NCBI GenBank assembly: GCA_020628065.1
Contig: JAHDFR010000002.1
Span: 100,630-144,295, forward strand
From: Acidimicrobiales bacterium
GTDB taxonomy: Bacteria > Actinomycetota > Acidimicrobiia > Acidimicrobiales > SZUA-35
Direction: 5' to 3'
DNA: 43,666 nucleotides
The notes beneath the pieces were generated by a model that searched no databases, was not told the origin of the DNA, and saw nothing but the letters and a program-made list of their open reading frames with translations. Positions 15,154 through 23,536 of the stretch are shown here, one piece after another (within the stretch, counting starts at the first letter, position 1; each line of letters opens with the position of its first letter). The position numbers were made by a program, and so were the translations under genes.

Positions 15154-17850
15154 ATGTCGACCCTAATGCTCATCGACGGGAACTCGCTCACCTACCGGGC
15201 CTTTCACGCCCTTCCACAAGACCTGGCCACCGCCAGCGGGCAGGTGACCAATGCGGTATTCGGGTTCACCTCGATGCTGATCAACTTGGTCCGTGACCAC
15301 CAGCCCGACGGGATCGCCGTCGCTTTTGATCGCCCGGAGCCGACGTTTCGACATGAGCAGGTCGAAACGTACAAGGCCAACAGGTCGGCGGCGCCCGACA
15401 TTCTGCGCCAGCAAATGGGCTTGGTCCGCGAGGTTCTCGATGCGCTCAACATCCCTCAGCTGGAGCTGGTGGGTTTTGAAGCCGATGACATTTTGGCCAC
15501 GCTGGCCACCAGAGCGGCGGCCGAGAAGGTCGATGTTCTCCTGGTCACCGGTGATCGGGACAGCTACCAGCTTGTTGCCGATCCGTATGTTCGCGTTGTG
15601 TACAACAAACGCGGTGTGAGCGACTACGCCCTGTATGACGAGGCGGGCATTCTGGAACGAACCGGTGTTGAGCCGACCATGTACGTTCAGTACGCCGCTC
15701 TGCGAGGCGATACATCGGACAATCTCCCAGGGGTGCCGGGGGTGGGGGAGAAGACGGCGGCCAAGCTGCTCAACAAGTACGGCGGCATTGAGGGCATCTA
15801 TCAGCACCTCGACGAGCAAACACCCAAGCTGCGGGAGAATCTGGCGGCGGCCGAAGACCAGGTTCGGATCAACGTTGTTGTCATGGAGCTGCTGCGTGAT
15901 CTCGAACTTGATGTTGAGATCGACGGCTTGCTGACCCGCAAGGCTTATGACGGTGAGACCGTACGCAAGTTGTTTGACTTCTTGGAGTTCCGGACGCTGT
16001 ACGCCCGCTTCGAAGAGGCCTTTGGTGATCAGCCCTCGGGTTCAGCGGTCGAGAGAACGGTCATCTCGACAACTCCGGTGGCTGCCATTGGTCCCGATGC
16101 CGGTGGTCGCCTCGATGCCATGTCTGCAGGGCCTGAGCCGGTTGCAGTAGTGGGGGCGTTCGACGAGGACGGTGGTTCACTGTCGGGCCTGGCCATGATC
16201 TCGATTGCACCGTCGATTGATGAGGGTCAATCTTCCGGGGAGGCACTGTGGATCAGCGCCGCCGATCTGGTTGATCCATCGCTGACCGATTCGCTGGCCA
16301 AACTCTTGGGAGCAGATGGCCCCGGCATCGTGACCCACGATGGCAAACAGCTCTTAAGGGCCCTTATGGATCACGGTTTTGACGACATCAACCTGATCTT
16401 CGACAATTCGCTTGCCGCCTACTTGCTCGATCCGGCCGGCAACGCCTACCCACTCCCAGCGGTCTTGGAGGCGTACACCGACTATTCGCTGCCGGAGGGC
16501 ACGGCCGCCCCGGAGGGACAGCTGGACTTTGGAGATGCCAGTGTGACCCCGGCTCAAGTGGCAGCGTCCGAGGTGGCCGCTGTGGCTCTGGCCATGCGAT
16601 CCCTGGAGGCACAGATCGCCGAGGACGGACTGGCTGAGCTCAATAGCGGGGTCGAGGTGCCGTTGGTGGCCGTCCTGGCCCGGATGGAGCATGAAGGTAT
16701 TGCCGCCGATGTCGCCCGCTTGAGCGAGCTTAATCAGTCCATGACCGATGAGGCCGGGAGTCTGGCTGAAGCCATCCAGGAGTCGGCCGGCGAGGAGTTC
16801 AACGTCAACTCGACGAAGAAGCTTCGGGAAATTTTGTTTGAGAAACTCGAGCTGACTCCCCAGAAGAAGACAAAGACCGGCTACTCCACCGATCAGGCGA
16901 CACTTGAGAAGTTAAGCGGTGAACATCCGATCGTCGATGAGTTGCTTCGGTACCGGGAGGTAGAGAAGCTTCGTTCAACCTACGGTCAGCCGTTGGTTGA
17001 TGCCGTAGGCGAAGACGGGAGAATCCACGCCACGTTCAACCAGACGGTGGCTCGCACGGGAAGGTTGTCGAGCGAGAACCCGAATCTCCACAACATCCCG
17101 GTGCGTACCGAGCTCGGACGGACCTTTCGCCAGGCTTTTGTGGCATCGGCAGGTTGCCGATTGATAGTCGCCGACTACAACCAGATCGAGCTGCGGTGCA
17201 TCGCTCACCTGGCCGATGACCCGGGTTTGGTTGAAGCTTTCCGAACCGATGCCGACATTCATTCCATCACCGCCGCCCGGGTCTTCGACGTCGAGCCGGA
17301 AGATGTCACGTTCGAGCAGCGGAGCAAGGCGAAGATGGTCTCTTACGGTCTGGCCTACGGCATGGAGGCCTACGGATTGGGTCAACGCCTCGGCATTCCC
17401 ACCAGTGAGGCCCAGACGATTCTGACGGCTTACTTCGAGGGGTTTCCGGCGGTCAAGCAGTACATGGAGGACACCGTTACCGAGGCCCGTAACCGGGGAT
17501 ACACCGAGACGCTCTTTGGTCGCAGGCGGGCGATCCCCGAATTGATGAGCGACAACCGGAACGTCCGTCAGGCCGGTGAGCGCCAAGCGATGAATGCCGG
17601 TATTCAGGGTTTGGCCGCTGACATTTTCAAAGTCGCTCTCGTTCGTTTGGATCAATCGCTTCGCGACGCTGGGCATCCGGCCAAAGTCGTGCTTCAAGTG
17701 CACGATGAGGTCATCTTGGATGTTCCCGAGGGTGACGTCGAGCAAGTTGAAGCGATGGTCGTGTCCGAAATGGAAACGGCGTTTGAACTCAGAGTTCCGC
17801 TGGCCGTGAACGTGGCGGTCGGAACCACTTGGGCCGACTGCAAGGACTGA
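15154..17850 (+). CDS. polA: DNA polymerase I
   Basis: Pol I fills repair gaps and removes RNA primers. The 898-residue protein has three parts. The 5'-nuclease (about 1-290) shows LMLIDGNSLTYRAF, GFEADDILATLA, TGDRDSYQLV and the helix-hairpin-helix region GVPGVGEKTA. The middle exonuclease-like domain (about 310-490) lacks the DxE metal-binding motif (FDEDGGSL stands there), so proofreading is probably lost, as in other actinobacterial Pol I. The polymerase shows motif A IVADYNQIELR, motif B RSKAKMVSYGLAYG and motif C LQVHDEVILD. I start at the ATG at 15154; the GTG three bases earlier is an equal alternative. No Shine-Dalgarno sequence is well placed for a leadered message. Confidence 0.96.
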   Translation: MSTLMLIDGNSLTYRAFHALPQDLATASGQVTNAVFGFTSMLINLVRDHQPDGIAVAFDRPEPTFRHEQVETYKANRSAAPDILRQQMGLVREVLDALNIPQLELVGFEADDILATLATRAAAEKVDVLLVTGDRDSYQLVADPYVRVVYNKRGVSDYALYDEAGILERTGVEPTMYVQYAALRGDTSDNLPGVPGVGEKTAAKLLNKYGGIEGIYQHLDEQTPKLRENLAAAEDQVRINVVVMELLRDLELDVEIDGLLTRKAYDGETVRKLFDFLEFRTLYARFEEAFGDQPSGSAVERTVISTTPVAAIGPDAGGRLDAMSAGPEPVAVVGAFDEDGGSLSGLAMISIAPSIDEGQSSGEALWISAADLVDPSLTDSLAKLLGADGPGIVTHDGKQLLRALMDHGFDDINLIFDNSLAAYLLDPAGNAYPLPAVLEAYTDYSLPEGTAAPEGQLDFGDASVTPAQVAASEVAAVALAMRSLEAQIAEDGLAELNSGVEVPLVAVLARMEHEGIAADVARLSELNQSMTDEAGSLAEAIQESAGEEFNVNSTKKLREILFEKLELTPQKKTKTGYSTDQATLEKLSGEHPIVDELLRYREVEKLRSTYGQPLVDAVGEDGRIHATFNQTVARTGRLSSENPNLHNIPVRTELGRTFRQAFVASAGCRLIVADYNQIELRCIAHLADDPGLVEAFRTDADIHSITAARVFDVEPEDVTFEQRSKAKMVSYGLAYGMEAYGLGQRLGIPTSEAQTILTAYFEGFPAVKQYMEDTVTEARNRGYTETLFGRRRAIPELMSDNRNVRQAGERQAMNAGIQGLAADIFKVALVRLDQSLRDAGHPAKVVLQVHDEVILDVPEGDVEQVEAMVVSEMETAFELRVPLAVNVAVGTTWADCKD

Positions 17851-17908
17851 CAGCCCAAAACGGCACAGAATCAGTAGCAGTTTCGGACTTGGGGCGCAAA
17901 TCTCCTGA

Positions 17909-17939
17909 TAGCCTGGCTAGCGGTCGGGAAAGTCCCGCC
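17909..17939 (+). promoter_or_regulatory. Candidate rpsA promoter and leader hairpin
   Basis: TAGCCT (17909-17914) is a possible -10 box. Just downstream, GG-CGGGA (17922-17929, one T bulged) pairs with TCCCG-CC (17933-17939). This would place a small hairpin near the 5' end of a roughly 95-base rpsA leader. Confidence 0.3.
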
Positions 17940-18013
17940 CTTGTTGGTGCGCCCACTCGTAGTCCGGTGTCATGGCATGCGGGTGGATGTGCGTTCAACG
18001 GCTACCGGAGCCG

Positions 18014-19468
18014 ATGTTCGAAAGTGCCGACAATGATATGAAAGTGTCCCCGATCGTGTCGACTACCGACATCCCAACCGAAGAACTAATGAGCGAAGCC
18101 CTCGAAGACAACTCAGCCGATGAGCTGGCGCAACTAACCGAAGAATACGTGCCGCGTCAGATCACGGCCAACGACCTCGAAGGCTCGTTGGACGACGCCT
18201 ATGCGGCGTCGATGGTGATCGTCGACGACGGTCAGATGGTCAATGGAACCGTTGTCCGAGTCGATAAGGACGAGGTCCTGGTCGACATCGGCTACAAGTC
18301 CGAAGGTGTGATTCCCGCCCGGGAACTCTCCATCCGTAACGACGTTGATCCCGGTGAGCTGGTCTCAATCGGTGATGATGTCGAAGCGCTGGTTCTCCAA
18401 AAGGAGGACAAGGACGGCCGTCTCCTGCTGTCGAAGAAGCGTGCCCAGTACGAGCGGGCGTGGGGCTCAATCGAAGAGATCAAAGAACGCGACGGCATGG
18501 TTTCGGGTCCGGTCATCGAGGTCGTCAAGGGCGGCCTGATCGTCGACATCGGCCTTCGGGGCTTCCTGCCGGCATCGCTCGTCGAGCTTCGCCGAGTGCG
18601 GGATCTCCAGCCCTACATCGGTCGCAGCATCGAAGCCAAGATCATCGAGCTGGACAAGAACCGCAACAACGTCGTTCTTTCACGGCGCGCCTATCTGGAA
18701 GAGACCCAGAAGGAACAGCGCGAGGACTTCCTCACCAACCTCAGCCCCGGCGAGGTTCGCAGCGGCGTGGTTTCGTCCGTCGTCAACTTCGGTGCTTTCG
18801 TCGACCTGGGCGGCATGGATGGTCTTATCCACGTCTCCGAGCTGTCGTGGAAGCACGTTGACCACCCGGGATCGGTCGTGGCCGTCGGCGACGAGGTCAC
18901 CGTCCAGGTTCTCGAAGTCGACATGGATCGTGAACGGATCAGCCTGTCGCTCAAGGCGACCCAGCAGGACCCGTGGCAGGAGTTCGCCTCCGGTCACCGA
19001 GTCGGCGAGCTGGTGTACGGCCGGGTCACCAAGCTCGTGCCGTTCGGTTCGTTTGTTCAGGTCGGCGACGGTATCGAAGGGCTTGTCCACATCTCGGAGA
19101 TGTCGGCTCACCACATCGACTTGCCCGAGCAGGTAGTCACCCCGGGTGAGGAACTGTGGGTCAAGATCATCGACATCGATCTTCAGCGTCGACGCATCAG
19201 CCTGTCGATCAAACAGGCTGCTGAAGGTGGCGTCGTCGCCCAGGAGTACCAGGAGCACTTCGGCGAGCATGCCTTCGACGATCAGGGCAACTACATCGGC
19301 CCGAGCGAGGTCGATCCTGCCGTCGAGGCTGCCTGGGCCGAATACTACGCCGAACTGGAGTCGCCTGGCGACGGTGAGGCTGCGGCCGAGGCCCCCAGCG
19401 CTGAGGCTCCGGCCGAGGCCGCTGGCGAGGAGGCCGCTGTCGCGGCCGAGCCCGAGCCCACTGAGTAG
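18014..19468 (+). CDS. rpsA: 30S ribosomal protein S1
   Basis: S1 helps the 30S subunit bind mRNA. The protein has four S1 RNA-binding repeats: one starting at GQMVNGTVVRVDKDEVLVDIG, a second at DGMVSGPVIEVVKGGLIVDIG, a third at GEVRSGVVSSVVNFGAFVDLG and a fourth at GELVYGRVTKLVPFGSFVQVG. The last two are the best conserved and bear ISLS at their ends. An acidic N-terminus of about 50 residues precedes them, and an Ala/Glu-rich tail of about 45 follows. Four repeats are usual for Actinobacteria, against six in E. coli. I chose the ATG at 18014 because GGAG lies three bases before it; the earlier ATG at 17972 lacks a site, and the ATG at 18038 is an alternative. A strong terminator follows. 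Confidence 0.93.
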   Translation: MFESADNDMKVSPIVSTTDIPTEELMSEALEDNSADELAQLTEEYVPRQITANDLEGSLDDAYAASMVIVDDGQMVNGTVVRVDKDEVLVDIGYKSEGVIPARELSIRNDVDPGELVSIGDDVEALVLQKEDKDGRLLLSKKRAQYERAWGSIEEIKERDGMVSGPVIEVVKGGLIVDIGLRGFLPASLVELRRVRDLQPYIGRSIEAKIIELDKNRNNVVLSRRAYLEETQKEQREDFLTNLSPGEVRSGVVSSVVNFGAFVDLGGMDGLIHVSELSWKHVDHPGSVVAVGDEVTVQVLEVDMDRERISLSLKATQQDPWQEFASGHRVGELVYGRVTKLVPFGSFVQVGDGIEGLVHISEMSAHHIDLPEQVVTPGEELWVKIIDIDLQRRRISLSIKQAAEGGVVAQEYQEHFGEHAFDDQGNYIGPSEVDPAVEAAWAEYYAELESPGDGEAAAEAPSAEAPAEAAGEEAAVAAEPEPTE

Positions 19469-19512
19469 GAGACAAGGAGTGGGTTAGGCCCGCTCACTCA
19501 TAGTTCCGATGT

Positions 19513-19540
19513 AAGGGTCGATCCGATGGGATCGACCCTT
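19513..19540 (+). terminator. Rho-independent terminator after rpsA
   Basis: AAGGGTCGATCC (19513-19524) pairs perfectly with GGATCGACCCTT (19529-19540) around a GATG loop, followed by TGTCGTTG. The 12-bp stem lies 44 bases after the rpsA stop and separates it from the tad genes. Confidence 0.82.
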
Positions 19541-19602
19541 TGTCGTTGCCGCCGCCGGTCCGACGCTGTCCGATTTTGTTGGGCCACTGGCCGCTAACTT
19601 CT

Positions 19603-19643
19603 CCGAAATCCTAACTTGACGTCCGATTTCGGCCGACTAGCAC
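19603..19643 (+). promoter_or_regulatory. Candidate tad operon promoter within an inverted repeat
   Basis: CCGAAATC (19603-19610) and GATTTCGG (19625-19632) form a perfect inverted repeat. TTGACG (19616-19621) lies in its loop, and TAGCAC follows after 16 bases (19638-19643), giving a plausible -35/-10 pair. GTCCGATTT occurs at about 19569 and again at 19621. A regulator bound to the repeat would block the -35 box. Confidence 0.4.
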
Positions 19644-19693
19644 CTCAAGTACGAATGCCGGCGACCAGCTGGTTCTGGAACGAGGAGAGTGTC

Positions 19694-20779
19694 GTGACGT
19701 CACGACGGACGGTGATCCTGATAATTGCGGTGGCCCTTGGTGCCTTCGCCGCGCTGGGCCTGCTCAGTTATGTGCGAAACGCTGAGACCGAAGTCGGTGA
19801 GGCCGGAACGCCGGTGGAGGTCTGGGTGGCCAAGGCGCCAATCCCCAAAGGCACACCGGCTGAACTGGCCATCGAACAGAACCTGATCGGTACTGAAACG
19901 GTAGCGCAGCGGTTGCGGCCGGCGACTGCGGTGGTTGACCCCAATGCCGAGCTGGCCGGTCTGGTTGCCATTGCCGACCTACCGGCCAACATGACGTTGG
20001 TTTCCGGCAGTTTCGTCTCGCCCAGCGTGGCCAAGACGGGAATCACCGATCGCCTGGCCGAGCGGGGTTTGGTGACGGTGACCGTAAGCGTTGATCAGGT
20101 ACGGGGAGCGGCCTATCTGATTGAGCCTGGTGACTTCGTGAACATCATGAGCGAGCGGGCATGGCCCACGCCGTTCTACGAGAACGAGCCTGAGGTCCCG
20201 ATCACCGAGACAGCTACCGCCGAACTGACCGAAGAACTCGAAAAGAACGACACCACCCGGCCGATCATCACCGACGTGTATCCGGTCGACACCCGAATGG
20301 TCTACCAGAAGGCTGAAGTCTTGGCCGTCGGTGGTCAGTTGACTCCGGATCTGGGTGAAACTGCGGCTTCCAATGAGGGCGAGCAACTTCAACAGGCCCA
20401 GGGAATCATCACCTTGGCCGTCCCGCCGGAGGCCGCTCAGGTGATTCTGAATGTGGGTCGCGACAACCTGTACCTCTCCCTGGTCCCCGACGACTACATC
20501 CCCCGAGCCATCCAGCCCCAGGATCCGACACGTCAGGTGCTGCCGGGCGAAGTCGATGGCCGACTGACGCCGTATGAGGATGCCGAGAGCTCCGACTCGA
20601 ACGCTGCCAGCCTGGCGTTCGAAGACGCAGCTGACCGCATCGGCTCGCCTGCCGGTGGGTCATCGGCTGACGAGTCGGGCGAGGGCGACTTGCCGACCAC
20701 CACGACCACCACCGCCCCGACGACAACGACCACCACCGCTCCGACCACCACCACGACGGAGGAGACCCCCAGTGAGTGA
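19694..20779 (+). CDS. cpaB: Flp pilus assembly protein CpaB/RcpC (SAF domain)
   Basis: CpaB is a periplasmic or cell-wall-facing component of Flp/Tad pilus machines. The 361-residue protein has one N-terminal membrane anchor (residues 6-26) and a SAF domain directly after it (VEVWVAKAPIPKGTPAELA, then ADLPANMTLVSG). The RcpC-like part continues to about residue 285 (VTVTVSVDQVRGAAYLIEPGDFVNI, then GIITLAVPPEAAQVIL). The C-terminus is a low-complexity threonine tail (TTTTTTAP repeated). The GTG at 19694 has GAGGAGAG just upstream, which rules out the longer frame from 19616. Its end overlaps the cpaE start by eight bases. Gram-positive organisms lack the secretin that CpaB meets in Gram-negatives. 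Confidence 0.85.
   Translation: MTSRRTVILIIAVALGAFAALGLLSYVRNAETEVGEAGTPVEVWVAKAPIPKGTPAELAIEQNLIGTETVAQRLRPATAVVDPNAELAGLVAIADLPANMTLVSGSFVSPSVAKTGITDRLAERGLVTVTVSVDQVRGAAYLIEPGDFVNIMSERAWPTPFYENEPEVPITETATAELTEELEKNDTTRPIITDVYPVDTRMVYQKAEVLAVGGQLTPDLGETAASNEGEQLQQAQGIITLAVPPEAAQVILNVGRDNLYLSLVPDDYIPRAIQPQDPTRQVLPGEVDGRLTPYEDAESSDSNAASLAFEDAADRIGSPAGGSSADESGEGDLPTTTTTTAPTTTTTTAPTTTTTEETPSE
20696..20758 (+). repeat. Threonine-codon repeat tract at the end of cpaB
   Basis: A run of ACN codons, broken twice by GCN-CCG, encodes T6-AP-T6-AP-T5. The codons vary (ACC, ACG, ACA), so selection for the protein sequence is more likely than recent slippage. A Thr/Pro tail of this type often spans the cell wall or is glycosylated. 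Confidence 0.8.
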
Positions 20780-22067
20780 GTACGACTTCAATAACTTCGA
20801 CGATTTCGACTCCGGCCTGGCAACGGCTGAGCCTGACGAGATCGAGGCTCCGGAATCGATTGAGTCTGCTGCTGTCGGTACGGAAGTGTTGGTGGTTGAC
20901 ACCGACAGCGCTGTACGCGACTACTTGACCGGCCTGATTCCCCAGGGAGCATCAGCGGTCGAGTATCTGACCGATGCCGAGCTGAGGCTGGCCAACGGTT
21001 CGTTTGTCGTGCTCCTTGGCCCGTCATGCTCCAACCCCGAGTCGCTCGACCGGATTGAAGGGTGGGCCCAAAGCTATCCCCGGTCCGAGTCCATTCTCGT
21101 CACTCCCGAACTGACCACGCAGCTGCTGCACAAGGCACTGCGGGTGGGTGTCAAGGACGTCGTGTCGGCCCCAATTGACCAGGATCAGCTTCTGGACACC
21201 ATTGAACGGATAATCGAAGGTATTCCACCCGAGACTCCATCGACCTCATCTGGCGGCTCGGACCCGCTGTCCGGCGATCCGGACATGATGGGGCGGGTCA
21301 TCAGCGTCTTCTCCACTAAAGGTGGTTCGGGCAAGTCGGTCACCGCCACCAATCTGGCGGTCGCACTGGCCAAGCGGACTGATGAGCCGGTTGTCCTGGT
21401 TGACGGTCACCTGCAGTTCGGCGATGTAGCGGTAATGCTGAAGCTGTTCGCCGACTCCAGCGTGGCCGACGCCATTTCCCAGCTCGATGTCCTTGATCGG
21501 GAGATGCTGCGAGACTTGATGACCGAGCATGCCGACAGCGGCCTTATGGTTCTACCGGCGCCGACCGAGCCGACCTTCGCCGACCAGGTCTCCGGCGAGC
21601 AGATGGCGCAGCTCATCGAAGTCCTACGCCGCACCTCGGCGTACGTCATTATCGACCTGCCGGCCATCTTCAATGATGTGGTGCTGAACACCATCGAATC
21701 CAGCGACGACATCATCCTGGTCGCAGGTCTTGATATTCCCAATATCAAGAACGTCAAGATCGGCCTCAGCACGCTGTCGCTGCTCAACGTCCCCAAGGAA
21801 CGACTTCACTTGCTCCTGAACCGAGCAGATTCGAAGGTGAAGCTTGATGTAAGCGAGGTCGAGAGGTCATTGGGTGTCGACACGGTGGCTCATGTGCCGT
21901 CCGATGTCGTGGTGCCCATCTCGGTCAATCGTGGCTCACCGGTTGTGCTTTCGGCGCCCCGTTCCAGCGTTGCTCGAGCGTTTGAGCAGCTGGCGACCCG
22001 TTTCATCGACAACAAAGCCCCCGGTGCTGCCAATCAGCAACAGGGTCGCCGGAAGTTCTTTGGCTAA
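20772..22067 (+). CDS. cpaE: CpaE/TadZ-like pilus localisation ATPase
   Basis: CpaE/TadZ proteins place the Tad machine at the cell pole. The 431-residue protein has an acidic N-terminus, then a receiver-like domain (about 35-150). That domain keeps the fold pattern (VLVVDTDSAVRDYL) but lacks the phospho-acceptor Asp; VVLLGPSC stands where it should be. The MinD/ParA-type ATPase begins near residue 170 with the deviant Walker A STKGGSGKS, then VVLVDGHLQFGDV and YVIIDLPAIFNDVV. The GTG start overlaps cpaB by eight bases, so translation is coupled. The longer frame upstream is the out-of-phase reading of the cpaB threonine tail and is not real. cpaF follows after 83 bases. Confidence 0.88.
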   Translation: MSEYDFNNFDDFDSGLATAEPDEIEAPESIESAAVGTEVLVVDTDSAVRDYLTGLIPQGASAVEYLTDAELRLANGSFVVLLGPSCSNPESLDRIEGWAQSYPRSESILVTPELTTQLLHKALRVGVKDVVSAPIDQDQLLDTIERIIEGIPPETPSTSSGGSDPLSGDPDMMGRVISVFSTKGGSGKSVTATNLAVALAKRTDEPVVLVDGHLQFGDVAVMLKLFADSSVADAISQLDVLDREMLRDLMTEHADSGLMVLPAPTEPTFADQVSGEQMAQLIEVLRRTSAYVIIDLPAIFNDVVLNTIESSDDIILVAGLDIPNIKNVKIGLSTLSLLNVPKERLHLLLNRADSKVKLDVSEVERSLGVDTVAHVPSDVVVPISVNRGSPVVLSAPRSSVARAFEQLATRFIDNKAPGAANQQQGRRKFFG

Positions 22068-22150
22068 GGGTCCACGGGACCAGCCACCTACCCCCTTTGA
22101 CCACGCCGTAAACCACGTTCCCCCACTGGGAATACCAGGAGCCGAAGACT

Positions 22151-23536
22151 ATGTCCCTTTACTCACGACTTAACGAGGGAGCACCTGCGCCGGGAGGATC
22201 CGGCCGGGGCCAAACCTCCAGCAGAAACCGCGATCTGGACGAGCTCAGACACCGGATTCACGGCTCCCTGATTGAAGAGCTCGGGCCGATTCTCTACGAC
22301 AAGACACTGTCGGAGGATGACTTGCGCCGCAAGGTCACCGAGGCTCTTCAGGCCGCCCTGGCCCAGGAGAGGACACCTATCTCGGCGGCGGAAAAGACGC
22401 AGGTCATTCAGGACGTCTCCGACGACATCCTCGGATACGGCCCAATCGACAAGCTTCTGCGAGACGATGACGTCTCCGAGGTCATGTGCAACGGTCCGGA
22501 CCAGATCTTCGTCGAGAAGTCCGGCAAGCTGACCTTGGCCGACGTTACGTTCGCCGATGATCTGCACCTGCGTCGGATCATCGACAAAATCGTGGCCCAG
22601 GTCGGTCGACGAATCGATGAGTCCTCGCCGCTGTGTGACGCTCGTCTGCCCGACGGTTCGCGTGTCAACGCAGTGATTTCACCGCTGGCCATCGGTGGAC
22701 CATTCCTTACGATTCGAAAGTTCGCCGCCGACCCGCTCCATATTGACGATCTCATCCGCTTTGGCACGCTGAGCGTCCATGCCGCCCGGTTCCTGCAGGC
22801 CTGTATTGTCGGCAAGCTCAACGTCATCGTCTCCGGCGGTACCGGCACCGGTAAGACGACGACACTGAACGTCTTGTCATCGTTCATCCCCGACGGAGAG
22901 CGGATCATCACCGTCGAGGATGCGAAGGAGCTTCAGCTGAACCAGGATCACGTGCTCTCTCTTGAAACCCGGCCGGCCAATATTGAAGGCAAGGGCGAGA
23001 TCACTATTCGCGATCTGGTCAAGAACACACTTCGTATGCGACCTGACCGCATCGTGGTCGGTGAGTGTCGTTCCGGCGAGGCTCTGGACATGCTTCAGGC
23101 CATGAACACGGGCCACGACGGCTCGTTGACGACGCTCCACGCCAATAACCCCCGAGACTCGTTGTCCCGCCTCGAGACGCTGGTTCTGATGGCCGGCTAC
23201 GACCTGCCGGTTCGAGCCATCCGTGAGCAGATCTCTTCCGCCGTGGACTGCATTGTCCAGCTGCAGCGCTTGCGGGACGGCACCCGTCGCATCACCCACA
23301 TCACCGAAGTTGCCGGTATGGAGGGTGACATCATCACCCTTCAGGACGTGTTCCTGTTCGACTTCAGCGCCGGAGTTGACGACAAGGGACGCTTCCTCGG
23401 TCAGCTGAAACCAACCGGTGTCCGACCCAAGTTCGCCGAGAAGCTCTCTGACAACGGAATCCGGCTCAGCCCGGAAATGTTCGCTCCTCAGACCGGCGGA
23501 GGCGAGTCCGGTTCCAAGGGCAGGAGACGGGGATGA
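22151..23536 (+). CDS. cpaF: Tad secretion ATPase CpaF/TadA
   Basis: This is the hexameric ATPase that powers Flp pilus assembly (VirB11/PilT family). The 461-residue protein has an N-terminal helical domain ending in the [24 protein letters not shown] signature. The Walker A motif is GGTGTGKTT (229-237), then come the Asp box [10 protein letters not shown], Walker B-like [15 protein letters not shown] and the His box [15 protein letters not shown]. The C-terminus is Gly/Arg-rich. The ATG has AGGAG ten bases upstream. Its stop overlaps the next gene's start in an ATGA. It is complete, with every catalytic motif intact. Confidence 0.93.
   Translation: MSLYSRLNEGAPAPGGSGRGQTSSRNRDLDELRHRIHGSLIEELGPILYDKTLSEDDLRRKVTEALQAALAQERTPISAAEKTQVIQDVSDDILGYGPIDKLLRDDDVSEVMCNGPDQIFVEKSGKLTLADVTFADDLHLRRIIDKIVAQVGRRIDESSPLCDARLPDGSRVNAVISPLAIGGPFLTIRKFAADPLHIDDLIRFGTLSVHAARFLQACIVGKLNVIVSGGTGTGKTTTLNVLSSFIPDGERIITVEDAKELQLNQDHVLSLETRPANIEGKGEITIRDLVKNTLRMRPDRIVVGECRSGEALDMLQAMNTGHDGSLTTLHANNPRDSLSRLETLVLMAGYDLPVRAIREQISSAVDCIVQLQRLRDGTRRITHITEVAGMEGDIITLQDVFLFDFSAGVDDKGRFLGQLKPTGVRPKFAEKLSDNGIRLSPEMFAPQTGGGESGSKGRRRG

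Noticed and set aside
20574-20771. N-terminal extension of cpaE rich in Pro and Arg
   Set aside because: This is the out-of-frame reading of the cpaB threonine tail. The GTG at 20772 with coupled overlap is the better start.
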